Counted from the first letter of the stretch, positions 32,690 through 43,981 are shown. The stretch: DNA of 64,000 nucleotides from Stictocephala bisonia (GCA_035578905.1 JAQJVL010000542.1:248001-312000); one strand, 5' to 3'. Numbers and translations are program-made. Notes: a model not told the origin generated them from the sequence alone.

Positions 32690-33720
32690 GTAGGGTGGAA
32701 TGAAATTCAAACGAAATAAAATTGCATGGGGTAATGTCTGGTACTTCGGTGGCCAAGGTATGGGCCCGTCACGGCCAATCCAACAATTTGGAAAATTTTC
32801 GTCAAGACAGACCTGAACAAACTGTCTCTAATGAGTGGGAGCACCATCTAGTTGGAACTCAACGTTTGGTTGTAGATTTTCTAGCTGTGGAATAGCATAG
32901 TTTTCTAACAAGTATACGAAAATGTTTCCGTTGATATTTTTTTCAGCAAAAAAGAAATACGGCCGATCAATCTGTTGCAAGATACGACGCATCAAACATT
33001 TACTTTCTCATTGTCCCTGATATGCTCCCGGTAGAAATGGGGATTTTCGGATCCCCATATACTGACATTGTGCCTGTTCACCTTTCCTGATACATAAAAA
33101 GTAGCTTCATATAAAAAGAAAATGCTGTTTAAGAATTCATAGCCCGGTTTGAAACGGTCAAGCATTGTAACAGCAAACTCTCTGCGTCTTTCCCAATCTC
33201 TTCGTGTAATCTCTTGAACCATCTGTAACTTGTAAGCCTGAAAATGCAAAACTTTTTTCAACACTTTGTATAAAGTGGAATGCTTAATATTCAACTCTCG
33301 AGCTGTAGATCTTGTTGATTGTCTTGGATTATTAAGAAATGATTCTTGAATTCTTTGAATGTTTTCTTCACTTACCCTTCGCTGACCAGTGCCCTTTCTG
33401 TGGTGTAAGCTTCCATAGGCTATACACTTGTCATACCATGCTTTGATCGTGTTCTTTTCAGGAGGATTCCTTTTAAATCTTCATCTAAATATGTGCTGAA
33501 CAGCAACAGGACACTTGAGTGCTATGTACCACTCGACACACTGCTCCTTCACTCGAGGATTCATAGCAAAATGTTACTTGCAATGTAACTTGTAATTAAA
33601 ACAGCTGATTATAAAACTGCTTGAGTTTCTTTAACAAATAATGAAAATTAGAAGTCTCTATATCTAATACAGGATGAGTGAGATAATTTTAAAATTGGTC
33701 AGTTTTTTTTATAACCACCC
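32690..33720 (-). mobile_element. Tc1/mariner-type transposon, decayed
   Basis: A minus-strand transposase remnant lies between ends resembling TACAGGGTGGTTATAAAAAA (right, about 33690-33722, inverted) and TGTAGGGTGG (left, about 32692). The TIRs are too diverged to fix the exact boundaries. Confidence 0.65.
32700..33564 (-). pseudogene. Tc1/mariner-type transposase pseudogene
   Basis: Starts MNPRVKEQCVEWYIALKCP at about 33564, followed by a helix-turn-helix region (NPPEKNTIKAWYDKC) and HRKGTGQRRVSEENI. The open part 33294-32992 carries LNIKHSTLYKVLKKV-like and FLYEATFYVSGKVNRHNV, where the first catalytic Asp of the usual SDEATFHVSG has become Tyr. Further on come QLDGAPTH with a stop and RDGPIPWPPKY. 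Missing Asp, stops and frameshifts make it inactive. This family is common in insects. Confidence 0.8.
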
Positions 33721-33947
33721 TGTATATTTACTTGTGTCTGCAGCACAAACGTTGGTGTCCTTCAAGGGCCTCTTAACAGAAACTCTGGTACCCTATTTTC
33801 ACTTACACCACCAGCAATGTTGTTCCAGTCTGCTGACATATTGATTTAATCTGTTTTTCAACACTGTTGTTTAGATTTTACTATAGTTAGTGTTTAATGT
33901 TAACAGTAGTGGTATATACTATGGACATTATGTATATATAATGTAAT

Positions 33948-33950
<3 letters not shown>

Positions 33951-33992
<42 letters not shown>
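33951..33992. repeat. (AC)21 microsatellite
   Basis: Perfect AC dinucleotide run flanked by AT-rich mirror-like TATATAATGTAATTAT segments. Confidence 0.97.
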
Positions 33993-34000
<8 letters not shown>

Positions 34001-34039
34001 GTATTTTATGTAATTATATATAATGTAATTATGCTATAA

Positions 34040-35700
34040 ACATTACGAGACATAAACACAGAAACTCAAATTAAGACACCACATAGTAAAATAGGACCAC
34101 CAACATTTACAGAAGTAAGAGAAGCTATAAATGAAATGAAAAACTATAAAGCCAGTTGAGAGGATGGGACATCGGAAATATGCAGCAGAAACAATGCAGA
34201 GAAAATTATATCAAATACTTATGGAAATTTGGGAGAGAGAGGAACTACCAGAGCATTGGACAGAAGCAACTATAGTACCGATCTATAAAAAAGGAGAAAA
34301 ACTAATCCAGATAATTATAGAGCAATATCAATGCTAGACTGTACCTATAAGATTTTCTCCAGGATAATATATAAAAGATGTAAAGAACAATTAGATAAGG
34401 AACTAGGAGACTATCAGGGAGGATTCAGACCATTGAGAAGTTTCTCAGATTAAGTAATAACATTGAAACTGATCATGGACTACTATAAAAGGAGACAGAA
34501 ACAAATGTCTATAGCCTTTATAGATTTTAAAAAAGCATATGACATTATACATAGAAAATCACTGTTAAAAATCCTTAGACACATGGGACTACACCCAAAA
34601 TTAGTAAAGATGATAGAGTTGAAAAAAAAAAAAAAAAAAAAAAAAAACAAGGTCAAAAACCAAATTCAGAGGAGACTCATAAAAATAATTTAGAATATAT
34701 ACAGGACTTAGACAGGGGGATAGGCTATCCCTAATACTATTCAATTGCATACTAGAATATATAATCAGAGAATGGGAAAAAACAAACCCAAAAGATATAA
34801 GTATAGGAGCTGGAAGGAACAACATAAGACTTAACTGCCTTAGATTCGCAGATGATCTAGCATTATTAGCAGATAATATATCAACGACAAAGAAACAAAT
34901 AAGTAATCTAGAACAACTGGCAAACAAGATAGGCCTAAAAATATCATATGAAAAGACCAAAATAATGGCGATAGACCCATTAATAATAGACAAAGTGAAG
35001 ATGACAGATGAACATAGTAAAATAATTCAAGTACTTAGAAGAAGTCATACAAGACAATGGGAAAGAAAAAGGAACATGGGAGGAACGAACAAAAAAATTA
35101 ACAAAAGCACAACAACTTACAAAGAACATGTACAACAAAAAAAGTTTATCAATAAACACAAACTAAAATACCACAAAATAGTAGTACAAACTGAAGTAAA
35201 ATATTGAAGTGAGACAATATTTAAGCTCCCCCAGAAAAATCAAATTGACAAAATATAAAAAATAGAGAAACTTATAGTCAGAACATGTATAAATAAAAAA
35301 CACTATACCGAAAGAAAGTTGGAGACCAATACCCAACAATGCAGTATATAAAGAAATAGAACCAATAACAGATTATATGAGAAAAAAGAATATCTTATTT
35401 TGGACACATTTTAAGAATGCCAGATAATTACAAGAATTTTTGGACAAAAAACAACAGTTAATTGGATAAAAGAAAGAAAAGAGGACATATAAAAACTTGG
35501 CCTAACAATAGATCATCTTGTACAAAAAACCAAAAAAACAAGTCCTAAAATACAGAGATACTAGATTCATCATAAGACAAGATAATAGGTTAACATGCAT
35601 ACAGGTGTTTTCATATCAAACAAGAAAAGTAAGATCTGAAAGAATATTGGAGAAAGATAAAGGAGAAGAATACGAAAAGGATTAACCAAAAATGACTAAA
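34040..35700 (+). pseudogene. Decayed LINE reverse transcriptase with C-terminal region
   Basis: Pieces in several frames: PPTFTEVREAINEMKNYKA (about 34090), DNYRAISMLDCTYKIFSR (34310), QGGFRPLRS (34418), FIDFKKAYDIIHRKSLLKI (34517), GLRQGDRLSLILFNC (about 34700) and FADDLALLADN (34847). The C-terminal part has a RKKNILFWTHF-like motif at about 35380. The element has multiple stops. An A26 run at 34622-34647 replaces part of the RT between the palm motifs. The family is not certain; the FGH-like C-terminal motif suggests a relative of the fragments at 6150, 12020 and 22270. Confidence 0.75.
34622..34647. repeat. A26 homopolymer inside the LINE RT
   Basis: A pure A tract lies between ATGATAGAGTTG and CAAGGTCAAAAACC, in the middle of RT coding sequence rather than at an element end. 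Confidence 0.95.
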
Positions 35701-35870
35701 GTGGTTCAATGGTGACCTGAAGTATTCTGTATAAAATTCTGAAGTACAATGGATTCTGGCTAAGGAAAGAAGAGTAAATAGAGAAAAAAAATTTTCACTA
35801 CACTACTATGAGTTGAGCTGTTTTTGTTATGTGTTTACAACCTGCGAAACATCATATTTTCAACAGCTGA

Positions 35871-36284
35871 CTATTGTTTACTACCGAAAGTAACATTGTT
35901 TACAACCGAAAATTTTCCACAGTCAACAACACCTGTTTTTATTCCGTAGTGTAGTGAAAAGTATCGTTCAAAACTCGAGTGAAAGTGTTTTGTATGTTCT
36001 CGACCATTTGAAGTGCTCGACAAGTCTCGCTCTTCAAACATATGGTCTCGAACATGCAAAACCCCACTTTCCACTCTTGTTATGAAATATACTATTTCCT
36101 TGTCAGTGTTGAGCAAGGAAAAGCTAATACATATAGAAGACCAACAGGTGCTTTTGTGAGAAACTTTTGTGTTGTAGAGATTGTAGATGTGTTTGAAGCA
36201 AATCTTTTCAAACTTCTCGTAGCCCATCTGTGAGTAATCTATTATTTCAGACCAAATATGTATTAAAAATGTAGTATAATCCAA
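35871..36284. other. Unassigned segment with frames open on both strands; exon-cassette-like donor at 36230
   Basis: The minus strand is open for 137 codons and the plus strand for 63. Neither is recognised. At 36230 the plus strand has GTGAGTAATCTATTATTTCAG followed by ACCAAATATGTATTAAAA. These 60 bases are clearly related to the intron start after the 54-bp mini-exons (GTGAGTAATTTATTATTTTAG). A diverged exon ending at 36229 is therefore possible. The acceptor could be GTCAG at 36106, giving 123 bp, but this is weak. Confidence 0.3.
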
Positions 36285-36522
36285 CCAACCGGTATCATGT
36301 AAAAATTAATAAATATTATTTTTTCCATTAAATTAACTACAATGTATTACACTTTTTATTTTAGTGCTTAAAAACTATCAGTCAAGGCATAACGTATAGT
36401 AAAAATAAAAGAATGAGTATATTTATCACCTTTTTAAATATTTTAGAAACTCTGTAACTATTAAATAGTATGCTGTTATTATTTTAACTTGGATTTCCCA
36501 AAATGTATTTTCTTTTATACAG

Positions 36523-36558
36523 CAGCAATATATGAAGAGGCTGATCCAGAATACTAAT
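36523..36558 (+). pseudogene. Degenerate duplicate of the exon at 36793
   Basis: Acceptor TTTTATACAG, 36 bases, then GTAATAG. The start aligns to the 36793 exon (CAGCAATATATGAAGAGG against AAAGAAATGTTTGAAGAC), with one base lost and an internal deletion. The preceding intron sequences also align (AACTATTAAATA.T...TTATTTTAACTTG). Both copies end ACTAAT before GTA. Confidence 0.5.
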
Positions 36559-36792
36559 GTAATAGAAATAAGTATAATTTTACCCATTAGTTAACACCTA
36601 TGTGTTCTAATTTTTACTGCAGTACTTTCAAACTAGCTACTTATGCATAACCTAAAATTTTTTTCAAATCAGTGTTATATTTAATACCTCCTAATACTGT
36701 ATATCTCATAGACTTAATAACTATTAAATAATTTACTGTCATTATTTCAACTTGTATTTCCTAAAACTTATTAAAAACATATTTTGTTTTAG

Positions 36793-36870
36793 AAAGAAAT
36801 GTTTGAAGACTTAGATCCCTATTATCGCCTAGAACATCAGCAACGAGGAAACCAAAGGACATCAACTAAT
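36793..36870 (+). CDS. Candidate 78-bp internal exon (26 codons)
   Basis: Acceptor ATTTTGTTTTAG, donor GTAAGTAATC. Phase 0 is open: KEMFEDLDPYYRLEHQQRGN then QRTSTN. Strong donor and polypyrimidine tract. The upstream degenerate duplicate at 36523 shows that this locus, like the cassettes upstream, has duplicated exon plus intron. The protein is not recognised. Confidence 0.5.
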
Positions 36871-37180
36871 GTAAGTAATCATATCATCTTCAATCTTTTT
36901 CATTTGATAGATTATAAAATAGGCTTTGAGATCATAAGGCTTGAATCATAAGCTGAAAATATCTGTAGGTAAATATAATATCTACTTATAATTTGTAACG
37001 TAACTTAAAATTTTTGAAAAAAATATTTTCAAACCACCCCTACAGTAAAGTATGTTGTGTACATTTTCAGTTGGGCAAAAATTGCCTTTTAGAAGCAAAA
37101 AATAAGCACTTATTCTCTTTAGGGTTTTCATAGTTTGTGCTTTTTTCAACTTCTTTGCATTTTTTCATGCCAATGATCAT
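36871..37180. other. Intron-like AT-rich sequence, no feature
   Basis: Nothing recognised between the donor at 36871 and the poly-T of the next LINE. Confidence 0.4.
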
Positions 37181-37305
37181 TGTTTTTTTTTTTTTTTTTT
37201 ATTTCACATAACGTTTACATAATTTTACAAAATTTTATTTGTAAGTAAACAGGTGAAGAGTCAATGTCCTAAAAAACTAAAACTATCCTAAAACTTATTC
37301 TAAAA

Positions 37306-38700
37306 TTACATATCAATGATCAAAGAGTTATCACTTAAAAACTCTTTTACATCATAATATTCTTTCTGAATCAGGAAGTTTTTAACAATTTTTTTAAACT
37401 TAATAATATTTAGGATTTTTAGATTAGACGGAATTTTATTGTAATACTTTAGACCAATGTAATGAGGGGAATTTTCAAATAGTTTTAGCATATGAATTGG
37501 ATATTGGAGTTGTTCTCTGAATCTTGTGTTGTAAATATGGCTGTGCTGTTTATTTAAAATTAAATCTTTATTTTTATGTGCAAATAATAAACATTTGAAA
37601 ATATACATGGAAGGAAGTGTTAGAACATTCAGCTCTTTGAATACAGATCTGCATGATTGGTTATGGTCCATAAAAAGCATTGTTCGAATGTACGTCTTCT
37701 GAATTTTAAAAATCTTAAGAATATCGGTTGAGCTGCCCCATAGTTCAAGACCATACTGGAGCAGGGAACCAAAGCAAGCATGATACACTGTCATTCTAAC
37801 ACTCAGCTCCACAGTTCCTCTCAGAATATACATTTGGAAACATAAGGAACTTAATCTTTTACTCAGTGCTTCTATTAGGGGTCTCCATGTGACGTTTTGA
37901 TCAATGATTAACCCCAAAAACTTCACCATGTCTTTGATAGTTATGATGTTGTCATCGATGGTAATGGAATTACTAAAAGGGCATTTGTTATGTTGTGTTT
38001 GAAATTTTATTATTTCAGTTTTTTTCCTTATTTAATTTAAGTCCATTTATATCAAACCACTGCTTTATTTCATGTAAAACTCTTTCCACTGCTTTCTTTA
38101 ATTCATTATCATTTGAACATTTCAATAGAATTGAGGTGTCATCTGCATATAAAAATACTTCAGCATGGTTAATATTTAAAGGTAATTCATTGATGTATAG
38201 AATGAATAATAATGGGCCTAGCAGCGAACCTTGGGGAACTCCATTTATATTCTCATTCCAATCTGACATATATTTACCATCTGTTTTGTTTATAATGACT
38301 CGTTGTTTTCTATTTGTCAGGTATGATTTTAACCAATTTAGAGCTCCATTGTTGATTCCATAAAATTTCAGTTTCTCAATTAGAATGTCATGATTAACAC
38401 AGTCAAATGCTTTTGACAAGTCACAAAAAACACCTGCGGTGCTCTTAGACTTGTCCAGCCCCTCTGTAATATAGTTGATTAATTCTGTGGCTGCATCAAT
38501 TGTACTATACCCCGGTCGAAAACCATACTGATTTTTACAAATTATATTATTATTGTTGAGAAATGTACTTAACTGATCGAGAGCAACTTTTTCAAATACT
38601 TTTGATAGAACTGATAATACTGACACAGGCCTATAATTATCGGGGTTATTTTTATTGTATTTTTTATGGATTGGTATTACGTTTGCATATTTTAATTGAC
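37306..38700 (-). pseudogene. LINE reverse transcriptase and C-terminal region
   Basis: NYRPVSVLSVLSKVFEK, FCDLSKAFDCVNHDIL, NGVPQGSLLGPLLFI and LYADDTSILL are RT motifs in order (38640-38080). A frameshift lies in the A6 run at about 38020, after LKLNKEK. The rest (37929-37306) reads VKFLGLIIDQNVTW, LLQYGLELWGSS, LNVLTLPSMYIFK and ends YDVKEFLSDNSLIIDM. This is the thumb and C-terminal part typical of CR1/Jockey-like elements. Confidence 0.88.
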
Positions 38701-38774
38701 TTGGAAAACTTCCTCATAGAAGCACTGATTGATTAGAAATGACAAAGGCTGTGAAATATAACCTGCAGTATTTT

Positions 38775-40397
38775 TCAGAACCTGCACAGGAATCTCATCC
38801 CAACCGATTTTTTGTTTTTTAAATTTGCTATTACTCCATTTATCTGATTTATTGTAACAAAACTAAATTCAAATTTATGGTTTGACACTTCTTCCCGTTT
38901 TGTTAGAAACTTCCTAGCAGCTTCTATTGAAATTAAGTTGTTTGATTTACATCCAACATTGATGAACATTTCATTAAACTTACAAGCAATTTCATTTCCA
39001 TTGGTAATTTCCTCATCCATAAAGTTAACCTGTTCAAATCCTACATTTGTCACATTTTGTTGTAATCCTAATACAGACTTGACTACATTCCAAGCTACTT
39101 TATTTTTATTTTCAGCATTTGCTATATATTTACTATTTGCAATTCTTTTGGCAGTACCACAGACCTTTCTAAAGATTTTTTTGTACAACTTTACATAATT
39201 TAAAAATATTTGATCTTTTGAAGTTTTTGCTAAAGTATGCAATTCTCGTTTACGCCTACTTGAGATACGAATTCCGGTTGTAATCCAATTTTTGTTTGTG
39301 CATTTCGAATTTGTTAAGGTTTTTGTTTTTACTGTTTTTAACGGAAAGTGACTATCGAAGTTTAATTTGAACAGAGAAAAAAATATATCAAAGTTTTTTT
39401 GGGATGAATTTGTATTATTTAAATTCCATTTTATGTCTTTTACACATTCTGTAAAGTTGTATAAGCCTGATTTTGTAAATCTTCTTCTTCTTTCTAACTT
39501 GTGGAGACCATTTTGTCCGGATTCTTTAAATATGGAAATTAATAAGGCTCTGTGGTCAGACATGCCGAGTTCAACATTCAAACGAGTTCTCTGACTAACG
39601 AGTTTGTTTGAGATTACATTATCAATACAAGTTTTAGAGTCAAAGGCTATTCTTGTTGGTAAGTAAAAGTTTAAATTAAACCCGTTACATTCTAATATAT
39701 TTAATAGTTTATCTCTTACCCTAGGATTGCGAGAAGTTTTTAGACTATCAATATTTAAGTCGGATGCTAAATAAATATGTTTTGTTTTAGCTTCTTTTTT
39801 TAGTGTACATAATAGTTTTTCAAGTTTACTTAAAAATAAGTTCATATTACTCAAGTCTGTATTATGATATAAAGAGATAACTATATGCGAAACTGTATTC
39901 TAATCCACTACTTCAATGCAACAAGCTTCAAAAACAAAATCTTCTTTAAAACTACTAATTAAATCATTTCTTATCTTAAACGTAATGTTTTTCTTAATCA
40001 GAATACAGGAACCTCCTCTTACAGATTTTTCCCTACAATAAAAATCTGCCAATGTAAAATTAAAAATATTGTTATGCAGTAAACATAGTTCATTTTCTTT
40101 CAGCCAGTGCTCATTTAAGCAGATAATACCTAAATTTAATTTACTTAAAAACTGATTAAACTCTTCAATCTTAGACAATGATCTTAAACCTTGTATATTA
40201 TAGTGCATCAACCATTTACAACTCCTCAAAATTTTACCATTGATATTATAAATATCATCTATATATGTCTCTATGGATTGTGAATTGGTATAATTTTGAT
40301 CCATGTTACTGATGAAATCTTGATTGTCAATATTATTATCTTTATAGTTGGTCAGGTTTGATGAACTACAACTTGTTTCTACATCAGAACTAGGCAA
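38775..40397 (-). pseudogene. LINE endonuclease domain and linker
   Basis: AP-endonuclease-like domain. WLMHYNIQGLRSLSKIEEF and IICLNEHWLKENE supply the N-terminal Asn and Glu sites, SDLNIDS the central Asp-Asn, CIDNVISNK the DxV site and MSDHRALLI the final Asp-His. A single in-frame TAG lies at about 39899 between CCIEVVD and NTVSHIV. The linker to RT ends in a frameshift at the A-rich run near 38815, where NLKNKKS passes into IGWDEIPVQVL in the next frame. It nicks target DNA in the family. Confidence 0.85.
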
Positions 40398-40440
40398 ATT
40401 TGCAGATATAAAATCGTTGTCTAAGTAACTTAGTTTAAAT

Positions 40441-41130
40441 CTAAGAGTGTATGGCTATTGGCATTTGTTGAAGATGGAGTGGTAGAGGTGTCTGACTGTC
40501 TTCCGTGGTAGAGGTGTCTGACTGACTTGTTGGATACTGTTCCGATTTTTCACTGTTGCCGGTGTTACAGGATTGCTGATGATGCGCAAGTGGGGTGGAT
40601 AGTGGAGGAAAAAGAGTCATGTCAGTCGTGACAGGGCCAGCTGGTGCTGATGGGCTCACACTGCAGATGGGCACACTGTTTTCATAGACAGATTGAGTCT
40701 CTGGGTGGATTTCATATCTTTTTATTTCTCTTCGGAGCTTTCTTAGAAAACCTGAGTGCGAGAGACCATTTCTAAGCACTCGTGTAGTTTTTTTGTCGCA
40801 AGTGACAATCTTTACTTTAGCACCAGTTTCGTGATGGAATTTTGCAAGATTTTCAATAAACTGTTGTGGATCAATCAGATCACGAACGCAATCCATAGGT
40901 GGGCATACAAGGGTTTTCAGATTTGTTGATTTGAAATGTTCAATGAGCTGTTGGATTGCTTCGTCATAAACTTCTTTCTTTGGTTTATGAAAATATTCTG
41001 GCTTAGTCACCAAACTATAGATAGAGGCAGAGTTCTCTATGACTTGATAGGTCAGTCTATTACTCACATAGTCTGTTGGCTTAGGCCTTCCAAATGAGGA
41101 TTTAAAAATTACAGCTACACCTGCTGTATT
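40441..41130 (-). pseudogene. Macrodomain-like module directly upstream of the LINE endonuclease
   Basis: The minus strand from about 41130 reads TAGVAVIFKSSFGRP, then LTYQVIENSASIYSLVTK, KPKKEVYDEAIQQLIEHF, LKTLVCPPMDCVRDL and GAKVKIVTCD. This matches the second half of ADP-ribose-binding macrodomains: the GIAVxFKxxFG helix, the strand before IYYLVTK, the KPxYxxL helix and the PxxGCGLD-like turn, here PPMDCVRDL. A Ser/Thr/Pro-rich tail follows to the stop at 40441. The N-terminal half with the NAAN-type site is not found. The frame stops 44 bases before the endonuclease frame, in a different frame. Homology is read by eye. Confidence 0.6.
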
Positions 41131-41714
41131 TAGACACTATTTTAGAACCGTCTCGATCAAGTGCAAAATTCTATTTACGAGATTATTCCTTGAATCAATA
41201 TTTACATATTCAAATTCATAACAATGAAAAAAAATAAGGCAAAGTCCAAGGTTTTTTAGTTTGCGTAGATTCCAACTTGTTTTACCCATCAGATAATGGA
41301 AAACTACGAAAACCATTCAACATGTCATTGAGTGCATTCAAACAAAACATGACATCGCTTTTAATCATAGCCAACCTATTGTAACAGCTTAACTATTTGA
41401 TAGTGCAGCCGTAGTACACATGCTTAATCCAGGCGTCTCTATAAAATTTTCTGGATACTATGAATACGTTTTCAAATCATATTCCTAACAGCAACTGAAG
41501 AATATTTCTCAACCAGACAGATATACTAGTAACAGTTTGAAGGCAGATACTCGAGAATTATTAGCTATAGTTTTGAAACTTGACACTAGTATTAACTTTA
41601 CACCACCTAATATACTCTATAAATATAAACTAATATGTTTACCCGTTTCAAAATAGTGTCCGTTTAAAAATGTTGATGCTGAATTTCATGAAAACCAAAG
41701 CAAAAGAAAAAACT
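41131..41714. other. No recognised gene
   Basis: Expected place of the N-terminal half of the macrodomain, but only stops and AT-rich sequence are seen. Confidence 0.35.
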
Positions 41715-42227
41715 AACCCGTCCACCCATACACATACATGGTGCACGTACGCTGGTAATGACCCTCCCGCCCACCCACACACGTACGCTGGTAATGACCC
41801 TCCCGCCCACCCACACACGTACGCTGGTAATGACCCTCCCACCCACCCACACACGTACGCTGGTAATGACCCTCCCGCCCACCCACGTACGCTGGTAATG
41901 ACCCTCCCGCCCCCCCACACACGTACGCTGGTAATGACCCTCCCACCCACCCACACACGTACGCTGGTAATGACCCTCCCGCCCACCCACACACGTACGC
42001 TGGTAATGACCCTCCCCGCCCACCCACACACGTACGCTGGTAATGACCCTCCCGCCCACCCACACACGTACGCTGGTAATGACCCTCCCGCCCACCCACA
42101 CACGTACGCTGGTAATGACCCTCCCACCCACCCACACACGTACGCTGGTAATGACCCTCCCACCCACCCACACACGTACGCTGGTAATGACCCTCCCGCC
42201 CACCCACACACGTACGCTGGTAATGAC
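41715..42227 (+). repeat. Minisatellite array 1, 36-bp unit, 14 copies
   Basis: The unit is GTACGCTGGTAATGACCC followed by TCCCGCCCACCCACACAC. GTACGCTGG starts occur at 41747, 41783, 41819, 41855, 41887, 41923, 41959, 41995, 42032, 42068, 42104, 42140, 42176 and 42212. The spacing is mostly 36, with one 32 and one 37. Plus is C-rich, so the minus strand has GGGTGGGCGGG runs. Long frames on both strands follow from 36 being a multiple of three. Confidence 0.98.
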
Positions 42228-42284
42228 TCTTAGTTATTTTATCTATAACTGTATGGTGATCAGACGAAGAATTTGTGGTGCAGT

Positions 42285-42675
42285 AGCCCACCCATACACG
42301 CACTGTGGTATTGACCCACCCGCCCAACCATACACGCACTGTGGTATTAACCCACCCGCCCACCCATACACACACTGTGGTATTGACCCACCCGCCCACC
42401 CATACACGCACTGTGGTATTGACCCACCCGCCCACCCATACACGCACTGTGGTATTGACCCACCCGCCCACCCATACACGCACTGTGGTATTAACCCACC
42501 CCACCCACCCATACGCGCACTGTGGTATTAACCCACCCGCCCACCCATACACGCACTGTGGTATTGACCCACCCCGCCCACCCATACACGCACTGTGGTA
42601 TTAACCCACCCGCCCACCCATACACACACTGTGGTATTGACCCACCCGCCCACCCATACACGCACAGTGGTATTA
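42285..42675 (+). repeat. Minisatellite array 2, 36-bp unit, 11 copies
   Basis: The unit is CACTGTGGTATTGACCCACC followed by CGCCCACCCATACACG. Starts occur at 42301, 42337, 42373, 42409, 42445, 42481, 42518, 42554, 42591, 42627 and 42663. It has the same length and layout as array 1 (GGTAATGACCC against GGTATTGACCC), so the arrays are related. A short inverted relative (CACTGGCGTGTGCGTGGG) lies at about 42691-42708. Confidence 0.98.
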
Positions 42676-42853
42676 AGAACTATCATTACCACTGGCGTGT
42701 GCGTGGGTGTGCGTGTGTGAAGTCAATTCAATATTGGTATATTCAAAATATGGTAAGATATAAAATAAAAACTATCTAATATTGTTTCTAGTGTTTTAAA
42801 ATGTTACCATAGAATATACTGCCTTTCTGTGCAGTAAGGCAGTGTAAGTAAGG

Positions 42854-43858
42854 TTAGTGTAATATTTGACTCCCCAGACCCCCTTTCCCTAATGCACTCA
42901 TGTTTCTATCCTTTTCAATATCGGCAGAGATGGTATGTGCGAAGCCAACATCTGATTCCTTCTTATAGCGCTTGATAATATCCTTCATATCAGATTCTAC
43001 AATTACTATACTTTCTTCTTCCAATGACATACTTTCTTTTATGGTTTCCAGCCGAGTGTTATAAATAGTGTCTTTTATCATATTAGCAACAGTCTTCTTT
43101 CCCATTTTATTTAAGTGTAGCCCAAGTTTGGTGTGCATTTTGCGACAGAGATCGCCTAGTGGTAGAAATGAAGCATGCTCAGTATTGTCAATAATATGTT
43201 CTAATTCCATATTCACGTAGCTCACTTGATTGCTCAATTCAGGTCTGTTGTACTGGTATGGTAAACCCGCCAGCATAATGTTGGTATGTGAAGTGATTTC
43301 GAGTGCTTTTTTAAAAGTATCTATTAGTTGGGATTCTCAGTTGACAAGATTATCATTAGTTCCTCCTATAATTATGACATGATCTTCCATATCAAATGAT
43401 TTTGTTGTTTGTTCTAGATTTTTTGTCACTTCTGCCAGAGTAGCATTAGGCTTGAAAACACAAGTTATTTTTGAAGATCTGTCAGGCCAAATTTCAGATA
43501 AAAGTGGAGCAATATTCCTACCGTGGCTGTCAGCCAATATCAGAATATTGAATTTCCCTTTTTTTTCCTTAGTTGTAGTAGTTTCATTTTGGTGATTATT
43601 TATTTTCAGGATTTTAGATGTTTGTTTTTTACTTGAAAGTTCAGTAGTTTTTATTTTAGTATTGATGTTGGTTTTAATGTTAGCTTTGCATGATATTGTA
43701 TTTCTGTCGTTTCCTCTTGCATCTACGGAAGCCGAGTTTCCAACACTTTCCCCATCAATCTCTAGAGCAGAATATTTATTTTTACAAGTGATTGATTGAT
43801 TGTTCAGGGGTGCGTATTGTTTTGGAACTCCCTTTCTTGTACGAATCCATTTATTCAT
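42854..43858 (-). pseudogene. LINE ORF1 SGNH-hydrolase-like protein
   Basis: The minus strand from 43858 begins MNKWIRTRKGVPKQYAPL, then a basic low-complexity linker, then ILILADSHGRNIAPLLSE (block I, DS nucleophile) and DHVIIIGGTNDN (block III). An in-frame TGA at 43337-43339 interrupts. The frame continues with HTNIMLAGLPYQYNRPELS and LPLGDLCRKMHTKLGLHLNK (last block, D and H region). It ends at 42854 after a 50-residue acidic tail. In SGNH hydrolases Ser, Gly, Asn and His support hydrolysis. In LINEs the role is not settled. Confidence 0.72.
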
Positions 43859-43981
43859 TTTTAAACTTATAGAAGTTTTTCCCTCAATTTGTTGAGGGAT
43901 TGTGATTTTTCATTTGACCTATTTTCAGTAGACGTTTTGGTTGAAACTACCCTTTGATTCCCAATGATTGTGGGTTTCTCA

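Larger units (their letters stand above)
37181..40430 (-). mobile_element. CR1/Jockey-like LINE ORF2, nearly complete, with poly(A) tail
   Basis: This minus-strand element has its poly(A) tail at 37181-37201 (T run on plus) and an ORF2 from about 40397 down to 37306. Only one in-frame stop and two frameshifts interrupt ORF2, so it is younger than most copies here. ORF2 is directly preceded by a macrodomain-like frame ending at 40441. Confidence 0.85.

Noticed and set aside
34601..34993. 130-codon minus-strand frame with Phe-rich stretch
   Set aside because: Antisense to the decayed RT; the Phe run is the A26 tract read backwards.
41715..42675. CRISPR-like array
   Set aside because: Head-to-tail minisatellite with no unique spacers, in a eukaryotic context.
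41648..42779. Seven overlapping frames of 85-290 codons on both strands
   Set aside because: They lie almost entirely in the 36-bp minisatellites; a unit length divisible by three keeps frames open with no coding constraint.
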